From Diphasiastrum complanatum (taxonomy: Eukaryota > Streptophyta > Lycopodiopsida > Lycopodiales > Lycopodiaceae), in the NCBI GenBank assembly GCA_029204225.1, contig CM055092.1, positions 16,733,921 to 16,797,920 of the forward strand: a DNA stretch of 64,000 nt, read 5' to 3'. The notes under the pieces were generated by a model that worked only from the letters and a program-made list of their open reading frames with translations, was not told the origin of the DNA and did no database searches. The position numbers and the translations under genes are program-made. Within the stretch, counting starts at the first letter, position 1. Each line of letters starts with the position of its first letter. Positions 50,411 to 64,000 of the stretch are shown here, one piece after another.

Positions 50411-50905
50411 TTAATCATTTTGGTCATCGTCTCTTCTCGGTGAAACTTGTTCTTCCCTTGCTTCTCCATTAGTCTGCATTAGTGCTGCCAAAATTCTTGA
50501 ACTTCTTATTGATGGTAATCCAGATATTTCATCCAATTCAGATTCTGAGTCAGTATATTTAAATGCCAACAATGTGGATTCAATCTTCATGGCATCATCT
50601 AGAACTTGCTTCAATGTTGCATATGAAGTGAGGTGCTTCAAACGATAGCGAATGTCACTCCTCAGACCTTGAATAAAGCTTTTGATGATCACCAATGTTG
50701 AGATTGGTAGATGACAGTCCTTTGCTATGTGATAGATCCGATGAAGGTATGCACAAACTGTCTCTTGACGTTGCATGCTAATGCTTGATAACTGAGTAGT
50801 CGACATAGCTTTTATGGATGGGTGGATAGATGAATTTCTACATTGCGGTTTTGTTTTGTTTTGTTTTTGTTTTTGAGCAAATAAGCGGAAGTGAACAAAT
50901 AACAA
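50411..50905 (-). pseudogene. retroelement gag-like fragment
   Basis: The minus frame contains QRQETVCAYLHRIYHIAKDC, IIKSFIQGLRSDIRYRL and YATLKQVLDDAMKIESTLL. This is the retrotransposon gag pattern (a repeated helical core with SFIQGL, then an L--A---E segment). No zinc knuckle is present and the lineage is uncertain. The frame is flanked by unrelated minus-strand fragments, so it is another layer of the insertion. Confidence 0.6.
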
Positions 50906-50934
50906 ACACTAAAGTAGAATAAACAAAAGAGAGT

Positions 50935-51240
50935 CTATAGGGGAACTTGGAATTTTTGGGATTTTGGAGATGAGGGAAACTTGGGGTTTTGGGAATTAAG
51001 AAAAACTAGGGTTTTGGGAATTCATGAAAACAAGGGATTTTGGAGATTCAAGAAAACTGGGGTGGGTTTTGGGATTCGTATTTTTTTGAAAATTTTGGGA
51101 TTCAGAGAACTTGGGGATTTTGGGATTTTGGGAAACTTAGAGATTTTGGGATTCAAAAAACTTGGGAATTTTAGGATTCTAGGGATTTTGGAATTTTGAG
51201 ATTCGGGGGATTTTGGGCATTTAAAAAGTTAGAGAATGTA
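50935..51240 (+). repeat. degenerate GGGATTTTGGGATTC minisatellite
   Basis: About 300 bp is built from imperfect units of roughly 12-30 bp with the words GGGATTTTGG, GGAATT, GGGATTC and AACTTGGG. It gives a low-complexity plus-strand translation rich in G, F, L and K that is not a gene. Confidence 0.8.
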
Positions 51241-51399
51241 GAAATTCAGGAAATTTGAAAAAAATAAAAATAAAATAAAAAACTCGAGAAAACAAAATTT
51301 GGTAAATTTGAGCTTGAAAATGTGGTAATTTGAAAAAAATTGTTTTTTTGAAAATAAATAAATAATAAAAACTAAATCTTCCACTTTTTTATGAAAGGG

Positions 51400-54300
51400 G
51401 AGAGATGGGTAGGCCAGAGGTAGAGGTGGTAGATGGGTGGACAGGCGGGCTAACTTGCAATTAATCAGATTATATTTGAGTAACATATTGTAGATGTACC
51501 TCTGTTGAGTAATGTAGATCAACTTTTGATTTCTGTCTCTGTGGATTTGAATACCAAGGCAGAAATGACCTTCGCCTAGATTGGTCATGTCGAATTCAGA
51601 AGATGGCATTGTCTTGTCTTCTTTTATCAGATCGGTACTGGTGCTGAAAAGCAATGTATCATCCACGTACAAAGTGATAATGATAAAAGAATGTTGCACT
51701 GTCTTGAAGTAAGCATTTGAATCTGAAGAGCTAGGTGTGTCGCCGTGATCAATAAGGAAAGTATTGGTCCTTTGAAACCATGCTCGAGCAGATTGCTTCA
51801 AGCCATAAAGTGCCTTATGGAGTTTACACACATGATTGTGTTTACCCTCGATAATATAACCTTCGGGTTGCACGATGTAAATGTCCTCTTCAATAACTCC
51901 ATTACGATATGCTGTACATCCATTTGATGTATTTCCAAGTCTCCTGCAGTAGCAAATGATAATAAAGGTCAAATACAAGAATGCTTGACTACTGGACAAA
52001 AAGTCTCAGTGTAATCAACATTGTATACTTGAGAAAAACCTTTGGCAACAAGTCGAGCTTTTCTTCTGTCGATGCTTCCGTCTGCTTTGTACTTGACTCT
52101 GAAAATTTATTTGCAATCAACTACGTTTCTACTAGCAAGTAATTCGACAATCATCCATGTCTGGTTCTTGATAAGAGATGAATACTCTTTATCCATAGCT
52201 TCTTTCCAAAGATCTGAATCTGGATGACTGAGTGTCTCTTCGACAGTCGTTGGCTCGTGAACAAGGTAGGCTGTAGACTGGTCGATATACCTGATAGGTG
52301 GTCTGCTAGCTCTTGATGATCTTTTGAGAAATAGAGGAAGTTGATCATTTTCATCATACTATAGTTGCTGAACTGCAACATCATCATCATCTGATTTGCC
52401 GTTAATTTGTTGTTCGTTGAAAGTAGATGAGCTTGGTCCTTCAAGGGGAATAGTCGACTAAGAAACTGGAAGGTTAATATCTCAGGAGAATCGGTCGGCT
52501 GGATGGGCTGTGCCTTTTCCCTTAAGGTCTTGAAACTGATCTTCGATGAAGATGACATTCTGGCTAGTGAATATCTTTGACTCGATGGGATCAAACAACT
52601 CGTAGGCTTGATCTGAAGTATTGGTCTGATGAAAATACATTTGATACTTTGGAAGTCGAGGAAACAGCTTCAACCCATAAGGACTTAGGAAGTGTCACAT
52701 GTGATAACATGCACTTTATTGATCGTCTAAGGTCCTGTTCTTTCTCTCAACAAGACCGTTTGACTGAGGTGAATAGGAGGTAATGTATTGTTGTTCAATG
52801 CGGTTGTTAAGACAGTACTCCTTGAATTCGGTGGAGATATATTCTCCCTTGTTATCTGACCTCAGTGATTTGATTCATTTGCCAGTTTGATTTTCTGCAT
52901 GTTCTTTGAATTGTGTGAATTTAAAGAAAGCCTCTGAAATCTGTTTAATGAAATAAACAGCTATTCTTTTGGAGAATTTGTCAATAAAAGTAATGAAATA
53001 CTTTGCATCTAGCAATGAAGGAGTTTGCATAGGTCCACATATATCTATATGAACAACATCTAACAGACCTTTTGCTGCATGCCTATGACTTGATCTAAAA
53101 GGAATCCTAGTCTGCTTTCCAAGGATGCAGCTATGGCAGACAGGGAGATAGACTTTACCAAAAGGATAGTCGAGATCAAGGGCCATGGATTGTCTGGACA
53201 TGTTCGAAACAGATGCATAATTCAGGTGTCCTAAGTGATGATGCCATAGTAATGCTTTATTGATAAGAACAGAGGTTTTCAAGGCTTGACTAGAATCAGA
53301 ATAACAATGTGCCAATCTATATAAGTATCTATCCTCTTGCCAAATGCAAGGATCTTGTTACTTCTATCGATAATTCTGCATTGATCAGACTCAAACTCCA
53401 CCTTATGACCTAAATCCGTAATTCTACTTATTGATAACAGATTTGTAGAGAGTTTAGGAACATACAAGACTTTTGACAGTAGTTTGAACTGATCATGCTG
53501 GAATCTCAATCTTATAGTACCTTCACCTTCGATAGTGTGAGTACTATCATCACCAAGATGAACATACTTCTTTGTGTTGTAAGGCATATAGGATTGGAAA
53601 ATCTCACGATGATTGGTCATGTGTTGAGTAGCTCCAGAATCTAGAAACCATGAATCATCCGAATTTGCATATTTGTCTTTGACCATAAAAGCGTCTTCGT
53701 CCATTTCGACTTGAGGAGATGCTGTAACTGTATTTGCTTGTTGATCAGGTTGCTTGGCTGCATTCTTCGCTTTGAGAATTTGGCAATCCTGGATCTCATG
53801 GTTATTGTGTTTGCAATACATGCAAAACGACGAATGTAGATTTGATGATTGTTCTTGACTTTGAGTCTATTTCTGATTCGATGTAGACTGCTTGGAGCTT
53901 TTCTACTTCTATCGTTTTGAGCCCTTATTGACATATAGAGCACGAGATGAAGAGGTAGACAAAGTGTCTTGACTTCTTCAATTATCTTCTTGCAGCAACA
54001 TAGTGATAACTATGATAAGAGTTAAATATGAGTGTGTCGTGATGATCATCGCCCAGTTCTCATATGTAGAGGGCAGGCTCGAAAGCAATGTCATAATTGC
54101 ATTTTGATTGTCTATGACTGATCCGATAGCGACCATCTGTTGCAAGACATTCGAGAATCACCATTTGACATCTTGAGTGTGAAGAATTTCCTTCAAAGAT
54201 GTAACTTGGTAGTTATGTCTCTCACATCATATAGTGAGCTCAGGATGTCCCAAACTTCTTTCAAAGTTTTAGCTTCAGCTATGTGGACAATTTGAGTATC

Positions 54301-54560
54301 TGATATATTGAGGATAATAAGCGCAAAAGCTTTACCATCCTTCAATTTTCATTTTGAGTCTTCTATGTCATTTTCAAGATTCACTTAGATACTTGTAACA
54401 ACATCCCATAACTCATTGGTGATTAGCAAGGTCTTCATCTTCAATTTCCACAAATGATAATTGGATCCATTCAACTTGTCTGCAATAAGACCAGCTTTAC
54501 TTTGAGAGGCACTTTCTAGCCTAAAGGCCCAATGTTGGACTTATATGCACAGAATGCCAA
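51400..54560 (-). pseudogene. minus-strand Copia gag-protease-integrase-RT relic
   Basis: Read leftward from about 54540, gag has LNGSNYHLWKLKMK and KLKDGKAFALIILNI (like element 1), then a CKHNNHEIQDC zinc knuckle near 53800. Protease has SWFLDSGATQHMTNH and EGEGTIRLRF (53660-53500). The pre-integrase reads LWHHHLGHLNYASVSNMS and CHSCILGKQTRIPFRS, and the integrase core has VVHIDICGPMQTPSLLDAKY and FIDKFSKRIAVYF (53315-52875). A broken linker follows. RT has VCKLHKALYGLKQSARAWFQ and LYVDDTLLFSTSTD (51999-51400), and ends after YIYNMLLKYNLI. RNase H and LTRs are missing. Several stops and frameshifts are present. Confidence 0.88.
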
Positions 54561-54689
54561 CTGGTTGCCTGATCCCTAATACTTCCGACTCTCTACCACA
54601 TTCATGTATCGTTTGGGCTTATTGTAGGAGACTTTTGCTGACATCTAGAATATTCCATGTCATTCCCAGAATCGGACAATAATTTTTTA

Positions 54690-55425
54690 CATTCCTTCAC
54701 TTTCAAAGAATTTGTTAAGTGTTGGTCAAATAATATAGAAATGCTTGTTTCATTACAAAGGAAGAAATCTTGGTTGCTAGGGGCAATAGACAAGGTAGAC
54801 TTTTCAAGCTTGATGCTTTTGTTATGGCAAACAAAAAGAATGGAATGGAAAAGGAGATTGGTCTTAACTTTCCAAAGTTCTCTTTTAGCATCAGTAAGAT
54901 TGGTGGATCTTATGTAAAGTCTAACAAGCTTTCTTATACTAGATCTAGGTCAAGATCTAATATGCTTCTTGGAGATGTTCATCTTTGTGCTAACTTGGCT
55001 AGCTATGAGGATAATGTTGGTTCTTCAAAGGTTCTTCATGGCAAGTGCAAGCATGCAAAAGGTAAGAAAAGAGCTAACTTCATCAATGGAGGTGGTGAAG
55101 GTTCTTCCTTGGAATAGGTTGTTGCTAATGATTTCTTTGATCATTGGAAAAAGATGTTGCTAGGTGCATTCATGAAGGAGGTCATTCTTCTACATTTTTT
55201 TGTGATGATTCCAAGAAAGTCATTTTTGCAGCCAGTGAAGTCACATGTCTTCATAAAGAGAGTAGATCAAACGGTTCTATCATGAGACTTGGCGAGGGAG
55301 ATAGTCACAAGTCAAGAAGAGAAGTATGTCAAGAGTTCAAAGTAGGATGTACTTTGAATGATGTCATTGTGAATGACAGTGAGGAAGAATATTATCATAT
55401 GAGTAATTACCTAAATCATTAAATA
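54690..55425 (+). pseudogene. Copia element 4 protease-integrase spacer and unknown tail
   Basis: The frame 54770-55117 reads MVARGNRQGRLFKLDAFVMA, the spacer between protease and integrase (compare the GVKQVSLFKLD pattern in element B). It then becomes basic and serine-rich. A following frame (55144-55422) has CIHEGGHSSTFFCDDSKK and MRLGEGDSHKSRREVCQEFK, which I do not recognise. Integrase and RT are absent, so the polypurine tract follows after only about 180 bp. Confidence 0.6.
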
Positions 55426-55612
55426 GAAGTTCTTGTTTGAAAAAAGAGATTACTTCAATCATCCTTATGAATTTGGACACTATTCTCTATATCAATTGTG
55501 AAAGCTACTTTAGAACCTTAGAAAGGAGGTCTATACTTAGGATGGAGATCATTCTAAAGTTGGATCAAAGTTCTATGGTTAAAACTATGCCAAAACTAGT
55601 TGAAGAGGGAGT

Positions 55613-59404
<3,792 letters not shown>

Positions 59405-59545
59405 GGGTAGGTTTATGAAAGACTCTTATCAGATTCATGAGATATGATAGAGCTACAAAGGACCAATGCATTTGCTATGGAGGAGTTGACATCAACAAAC
59501 TCCACATACTTAGTGGATACATAGATGCAAGCTGTGTCATGTGCC
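59405..59545 (+). pseudogene. Copia RNase H fragment
   Basis: The translation DQCICYGGVDINKLHILSGY followed by IDAS parallels DQCICYGDVSNDNLHQLSGY and SDAS of element 1 at 10870-10945. The preceding ATTCATGAGATAT corresponds to the LIRVMRYI region there. It is an isolated scrap; no LTR nearby was found. Confidence 0.75.
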
Positions 59546-59596
59546 AAATCCAAACTAATAGTCATAATAATGAAACTAAAGCTAGTAGCAACCTAA

Positions 59597-59732
59597 CAAT
59601 TTCCATGTCAAATCGTTTGGGTTTGGCCCAACAATCTTTCATCATGGGATGATTAATATTTGTGCCCCCCCTCGTCTCACTATCACTTAAATTCACAATT
59701 TTCATGTCAAATTGTTTGGGTTTGGCCCAACA
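59597..59732 (+). repeat. 38-bp direct repeat, 98 bp apart
   Basis: Copies 59597-59634 and 59695-59732 both contain GTTTGGGTTTGGCCCAACA and differ at two to three bases. The spacer has a run of C. They might be ends of a small insertion, but no further structure is visible. Confidence 0.75.
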
Positions 59733-60706
59733 AGGCATGCATCCTAGCTACAAGACTTGGAATGATATCATGCAAATTGCATGACCAAGATATATGGTTT
59801 AGAAAAATTATATAGACATCCTTGATGTTCTAGGTGCAAACCAGCTCTTGGTTCTCTCTTTCAATGTGCCTTTGGTGTGAGTGGAGAAGGAATCACACAT
59901 GTCTATGCCCTATTTAAGCACGTGCTTCTCTTATGGGATTACGTCATACCTGCATGTACTTCACTTATGGGATTAGGTCAGTTGGACCCAAGTGCTTCAC
60001 ACACACACTTGAGTAGTGCATATAATATGAACATTTGTTTTTTTTTCTCTCTCCATGTTTGAATACATAGTTGAAGGGGCTTTGATTGGAAAGTGGGCCT
60101 GGTATAAAGCATAGATGCATCATTGAAGTGTCCCTGCGGGTCGTGAACAACTTTTATTCTTTTATTTTAAATATTTATTTGGATCGAAGCAGGCCCCCCC
60201 GCTCCGTACTCTCCTCCCAACTACAGAAGATACCTGTTGGCCTTCAGGATGACGCGTAGAAACTTTTTTTGAAAGGCTTTGTTTTGGATTTCGTTACAAA
60301 GTGCCACGCGCATCTGCCTTATGTGTACGGTTCGAGATGCCATCGATTGACTGACGGCCACTACACGTCTTCCGTACTCGACCTTTTGTTGAATGCCATC
60401 CTATCAGATCCTCTCGAGTCTCCATCACTTTTATAAATTTGGCTTCCCGTTTTCTCGAATATGTTCACATTTGCAAGCGCTCCTTCTTCACAAGCTGATC
60501 CAGATTTCACATATATTGTGCACAAATTTTATTGGGTACGTGCTTTCTTCCTTGCTTTGATTTCATTACTTCTTTTTGCCTCCAATTGATACTATGCATA
60601 TTGGAGTAAAATTCTGAATCATATCATTTATTTACCCGCACTGGATTCATCTGTCTCGATTCCCAACAGAATAGGACCCAGGTACGGCTTCATTCCGGGT
60701 GTGAAC
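59733..60706. other. intergenic DNA with a possible short plus-strand exon
   Basis: A TATAAAT at 60432-60438 precedes an ATG at 60461 opening MFTFASAPSSQADPDFTYIV, which runs to a TTGGGTACG donor-like site at about 60534. No continuation was recognised. On the minus strand an AATAAA at about 60528-60533 could instead end a transcript of the 60707-63086 frame. Confidence 0.25.
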
Positions 60707-63086
60707 TTATTTCCATACCAGGTACTGACTGGACGTAAATGCGGCTCGAAAATAAAGCCTTGCCATCATTAGATGTGCATCTTCCGTTGGTAAGGGCTGA
60801 TTAATGTCCAACCTGATAGGTGGTAGCTGTTTATCCCAGTAGCACTCCATTGGCGTTTTAAAGGCTATGGATAAGCAATAGTTGGCACTTCCTTGGACCA
60901 CGGTATCTGCGCTTCCCCTATAAGCATATCCAAACTTTAATAGCGCGTTTTGATACTTGTCAAACGTTGAGCTTGAGTCAATCCCTGGAATAATAGGCCA
61001 ATTGACTTGTCGCTCAGCTGGCTTCGTTTTCTCCCAAGGATCAGTTTTCTTGATCGGCACATAGTAGGGATCGATCCTTTTCCAACTCGGTGCTGCTCGT
61101 CATTATTCAGCAGCATCATAATCCTCTAGGAGGGCTGTGGTCGTAGGGCATTCACAAGACTGCTGAGTTTGGGATACTCTTCAACTGTCACTTTCTTTGC
61201 CCCCCCTCACTGTCCCTTCTTGTAGGTCTTCTAAAATTCATTGGACCCTTTGCGATCATCGAATCGTCTTTTGATCTTCTCTATGAATTTCTCTGGCAGC
61301 TTCCTTGAGGGCCTTGCCAAATATCGTCCAGTGCGGTGGCACTTTTGGTATCAAGAACCTTTGATGTAGAACCCTCGGGCTTTGATCCAGCGAAGGTGTC
61401 GCTCTTACTCTTCGGAGGAGATGGAGAAAGTCCCACAGAAGGCTGCACCGTGTCATCAAGTGGATCTTGATCGAAAGAATTGAAGTCAGGTGGTGAAGGA
61501 GGTGAGAATGGTTTACGAGAGGACGGTGGTGGGTTAGTTATGAGGTTGTATTGAGCTGTTGGCGAAATGAATTGTTTTAAAAAGTGGTCATCAGATTTTA
61601 GAGAAGATGTGGTGGGTATGGTGTCAGAAGTGGATGCGGAGGTGGTCGAATGAGTAAATGGAAAAAATGATGGTTGGTAAGAAGAAAATGGATCGGAAAA
61701 ATAAGAAGATGAGTGAGGCAACTGAGTGTAGGTGGAGGAGTCCACGACAGGTTCGTGGAGAGAGCCAGCAGTGGATTCTTGATATGGCATGCCAAGACTA
61801 GCACCTCGTTGGTTGATGGAACTCAGGTGCTACGGCATCATCGTTATGGTCGTCTTTCTTCTGCACTGATATGCCTGCATTGAGTTTACAGGTTGTATTC
61901 CAAATGAGGTCCATTTGTTGCTTTGACAGGAGAAGTTCCTCTTGGATTTTATTGACACTTTCCTGGAGTGCTGACAACTTCTTGTTGTTTTCTTCTTCTG
62001 AAATCTGTTGGTTCCTCTTCAGGGCTTCGTGTTTTTGAATCAAGGAGACATACTACTCCATTTTTACTGCCGCTCCTGAAGATGGAACTAGTACATTGAT
62101 ATCCTCTGGCCTTATTGGTTGCTTAATCGTTGTCATCGCATCAGTTAGTCTCTTATTTTCCTGAGTCAGGAGATCTAAGCGGCGCTCAAACTGGTCTTGC
62201 ACCTCTTGAAGGGATTGGAGCTGATTTGAAAATTGATTTTGCTCCTCCAGTCTCTTGGCCCTTTCACTTTGTAATTCCTCCAAAGCCGTCAGCAACTCTG
62301 CGTCCTTCAGTTGCAGGTCCTGCTTTGCCGTTCTGAGCTCATCTGTCTGTTGTGCAAGCTGGTGCACCAACCAATGTAGATGGTATGAGGTCTCAGTATG
62401 CCACTTCAAGGTTTCCCTGGCTTTCTCGGGCAAACTGTCATAGGCTGGAAGAGTTGGGAATTCAGAAGGAAGACGATGATAGGTAGGAAAAGAAATCTGA
62501 GAAGTTGTGGCTGGGTTGGAAGTGGAACAATTGGGTGTCTTTACATTAGTAGCAATGGAGGCGGTATCAACAATGGTGGTGGTGGTGGTTAGTGGTGAGA
62601 CTGGTGCAACGGACCCTGGAACGATCTCCACCTCCTCATCTACAAGATCGCCTTCATCGAAGTATTCTTCTGCTGCTTGATCTTCTCCCGTCTCTTGATC
62701 AAGTTCAGCTGCATCTGCCTTTTCTGCTCTGTCGTCCTGAGTGGAATTAGCTGCAATTGTCTGTTTTGCTTGTGTGGTTGCAGGCAGCTCCCTTTCTTTC
62801 TCCACTGAAACTGTTGCCTGTGTCTGTTGGGCATGAGGGGGTGAGTTAATAGCATGATGACTGAAAATTTTGGAGATCAATTCAAAAGGTGAGCTGTTTT
62901 TGATCAAAATTTTCGTATGACTCCCTGGTGGCCCTTCCAGGGAGGAATTTGAAAATCAAGTAACTTAAACACTGGTTCAGCTTGTGTATACCACTGATTC
63001 ATTGTGTCATCTTCACACAAAACGAGTTTGAGTGATTGAGGCATATTTGGAATCTCGTCACTATAATCGGAATCCGATTCGGCCAT
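60707..63086 (-). pseudogene. decayed ~790-codon frame of unknown family: acidic head, coiled coils, Pro/Ser linker, C-terminal domain
   Basis: Five collinear minus-strand blocks form one broken frame. Block 1 (63086-62904) starts MAESDSDYSDEIP, acidic, with LLDFQIPPWKG; a frameshift of one base lies near 62925. Block 2 (62907-62053) has a Thr/Ser-rich acidic part, then a long coiled coil rich in E, L, Q and K. One TAG separates it from block 3 (62043-61798), a second coiled coil in the same frame. After a shift near 61800, block 4 (61790-61281) is rich in Pro and Ser with SFFPFTHSTTSAS and PPPSSRKPFSPPSPPD. After further shifts, block 5 (61060-60707) is compact: WPIIPGIDSSSTFDKYQNAL and FKTPMECYWDKQLPP. 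Proteins with a self-assembly coiled coil and a globular end include retroelement gags and capsid-type proteins, but I see no zinc knuckle, protease or RT and do not recognise the family. Confidence 0.5.
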
Positions 63087-63149
63087 TTTTTGAAATTTTT
63101 TTAATTTATTTGGAAGTTCTCTGGAGTGGCGTCGAATGGAATCTGGCGG

Positions 63150-63545
63150 CTACAGTGGCGGATGCAAATCGTCGGGGACAGTGGCGGATGCAATGGTGGA
63201 TGCAATTGTGTCGAGTGCAATCGTGGTCGGAAACTGGCGGATGCAAAATGGTGAATGCAAACTCGTCGGATGCAGTGGCGGATGAAAACTCGGCGGCTGG
63301 AAATGTGTCGGAAGCAAAATGGAATGTTGACGGCGGATGCAAAAGTGCAATTTGGGAATACACTGGCGGATGGAAACGCAAACGTGAAATGAAACACTGG
63401 TGGATGCAAGCGCAGAAAAGCAAACTAAACCACTGGCGGATGGAAAAGAAAAGGGAAGTCGGCGGATGCAAAAACAAAAACGTAAAGTGGGAGGCAAAAA
63501 GCAAGAAAATCAAATGGGATGCAGACTGCAAATGGAAATGCACTG
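63150..63545 (-). repeat. GGATGCAA-motif array, inner block
   Basis: About fourteen copies of a (G/T)CGGATGCAA-like word occur at irregular 10-40 bp spacing. Examples are near 63157, 63187, 63237, 63268, 63325 and 63462. Some are changed to GGATGGAA or GAATGCAA. They lie in the leader of the minus-strand frame, between the TATA box and its ATG. Confidence 0.7.
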
Positions 63546-63889
63546 ATGCTAGAGTTGGGAAGAGAAATGTGAAGTAATTATGAGGAAACTAAAAAGTATG
63601 GAAATGGAAAAACAGAAAGATGGAGGTTTCGAAAAAGTAAAAATCGTTATACGGTCGAAAAGATGAAAGGGTGTGCGAGTAGGGAGAGGAAGGCGTGTGT
63701 AGAAGCGATGGAAGATGGATCAAACGAAAGAGGGATTGAGCGCAGTTAGAATGCAACAAACAACGGCTGAATTGGATCAGAACACAAGAAGAGTGCCATA
63801 AATTTGCCAATCAGTCATGAACTCGCCCAAAAATTGTGTGAAGTAAGAATGAACTGGGCGGCCGACGTATTTATACCAAAAATTTTAGG
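63546..63889 (-). promoter_or_regulatory. TATA box and leader start for the minus-strand frame
   Basis: On the minus strand TATAAATA at 63875-63868 is followed by a pyrimidine-rich leader, CTCTTCCTCTCC-like, running toward the ATG at 63086. Transcription would start near 63840, giving a leader of about 750 nt. The motif array flanks the TATA box on both sides. Confidence 0.5.
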
Positions 63890-64000
63890 TCAGGCGTCAG
63901 ATGCAAATTTCATCGGATGCAATGGACTCGTTGGATGCAAATGAGTCGTCGGATGGAAAATGAGTCGTCGGATGCAATTTGTCGGATGCATCTTGTCGGA
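63890..64000 (-). repeat. GGATGCAA-motif array, outer block
   Basis: Six further copies (TCGGATGCAATGG, TTGGATGCAAAT, TCGGATGCATC and similar) occur in 110 bp, upstream of the TATA box on the minus strand, up to the window edge. Confidence 0.7.

Noticed and set aside
60707-63086. Assignment of the unknown frame to a plant pararetrovirus
   Set aside because: The coiled coil and long leader fit, but no movement-protein, zinc-knuckle, protease or RT motif is visible, so the label cannot be supported.

Overview
This window is plant nuclear DNA. It shows two intron-containing plant genes, initiator-methionine-tRNA primer-binding sites typical of plant Copia elements, CCAAT and telo-box promoter motifs, and long (TC)n/(TA)n microsatellites. 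The species cannot be fixed from the sequence. The large TE load and repeated CT microsatellites would fit a mid-sized to large angiosperm genome.

Only two host genes are clearly intact. At 1807-5517 (+) is a four-exon gene for an NT-C2 (EEIG1/EHBP1-type) protein, preceded by a tandemly duplicated 52-bp CCAAT-box module. At 16586-19793 (-) is a three-coding-exon gene for the mitochondrial ADP/ATP carrier, with the RRRMMM signature and a probable 5'UTR intron. A third host-like segment at about 22560-23290 (-) looks coding but was not recognised. A LINE-like ORF1 relic lies at 14791-15588.

From about 9 kb, and especially from 25 to 56 kb, the window is a nested graveyard of LTR retrotransposons. 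(a) A complete but internally deleted Copia element lies at 9055-12543, with 1.1-kb LTRs, PBS, PPT and a perfect ATATA target-site duplication. (b) A decayed Copia element lies at 25408-31554, interrupted by a second Copia element at 26048-28220. (c) A minus-strand Copia element at 31568-35731 keeps gag and protease but has lost integrase and RT. It and the neighbouring relic at 35914-37640 share an unrecognised module repeated three times. (d) A rearranged minus-strand Copia pol relic lies at 38930-40440. (e) A Ty3/Gypsy element lies at 40496-45300, without gag or protease. (f) Orphan Gypsy protease and integrase pieces lie at 46350-46865 and 47996-48247. (g) A plus-strand Copia element from 48248 to the giant CT tract at 55884-56190 is interrupted by a roughly 4.5-kb block of minus-strand retroelement pieces. 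All of these pol genes carry stops or frameshifts, so none looks autonomous.

The right end (60.7-64.0 kb, -) holds the least explained object. It is a decayed open frame of about 790 codons with an acidic N-terminus, two coiled-coil segments, a Pro/Ser-rich linker and a compact C-terminal domain. It follows a roughly 750-nt leader with a good TATA box and is surrounded by about twenty copies of a GGATGCAA-type motif. I do not recognise its family.
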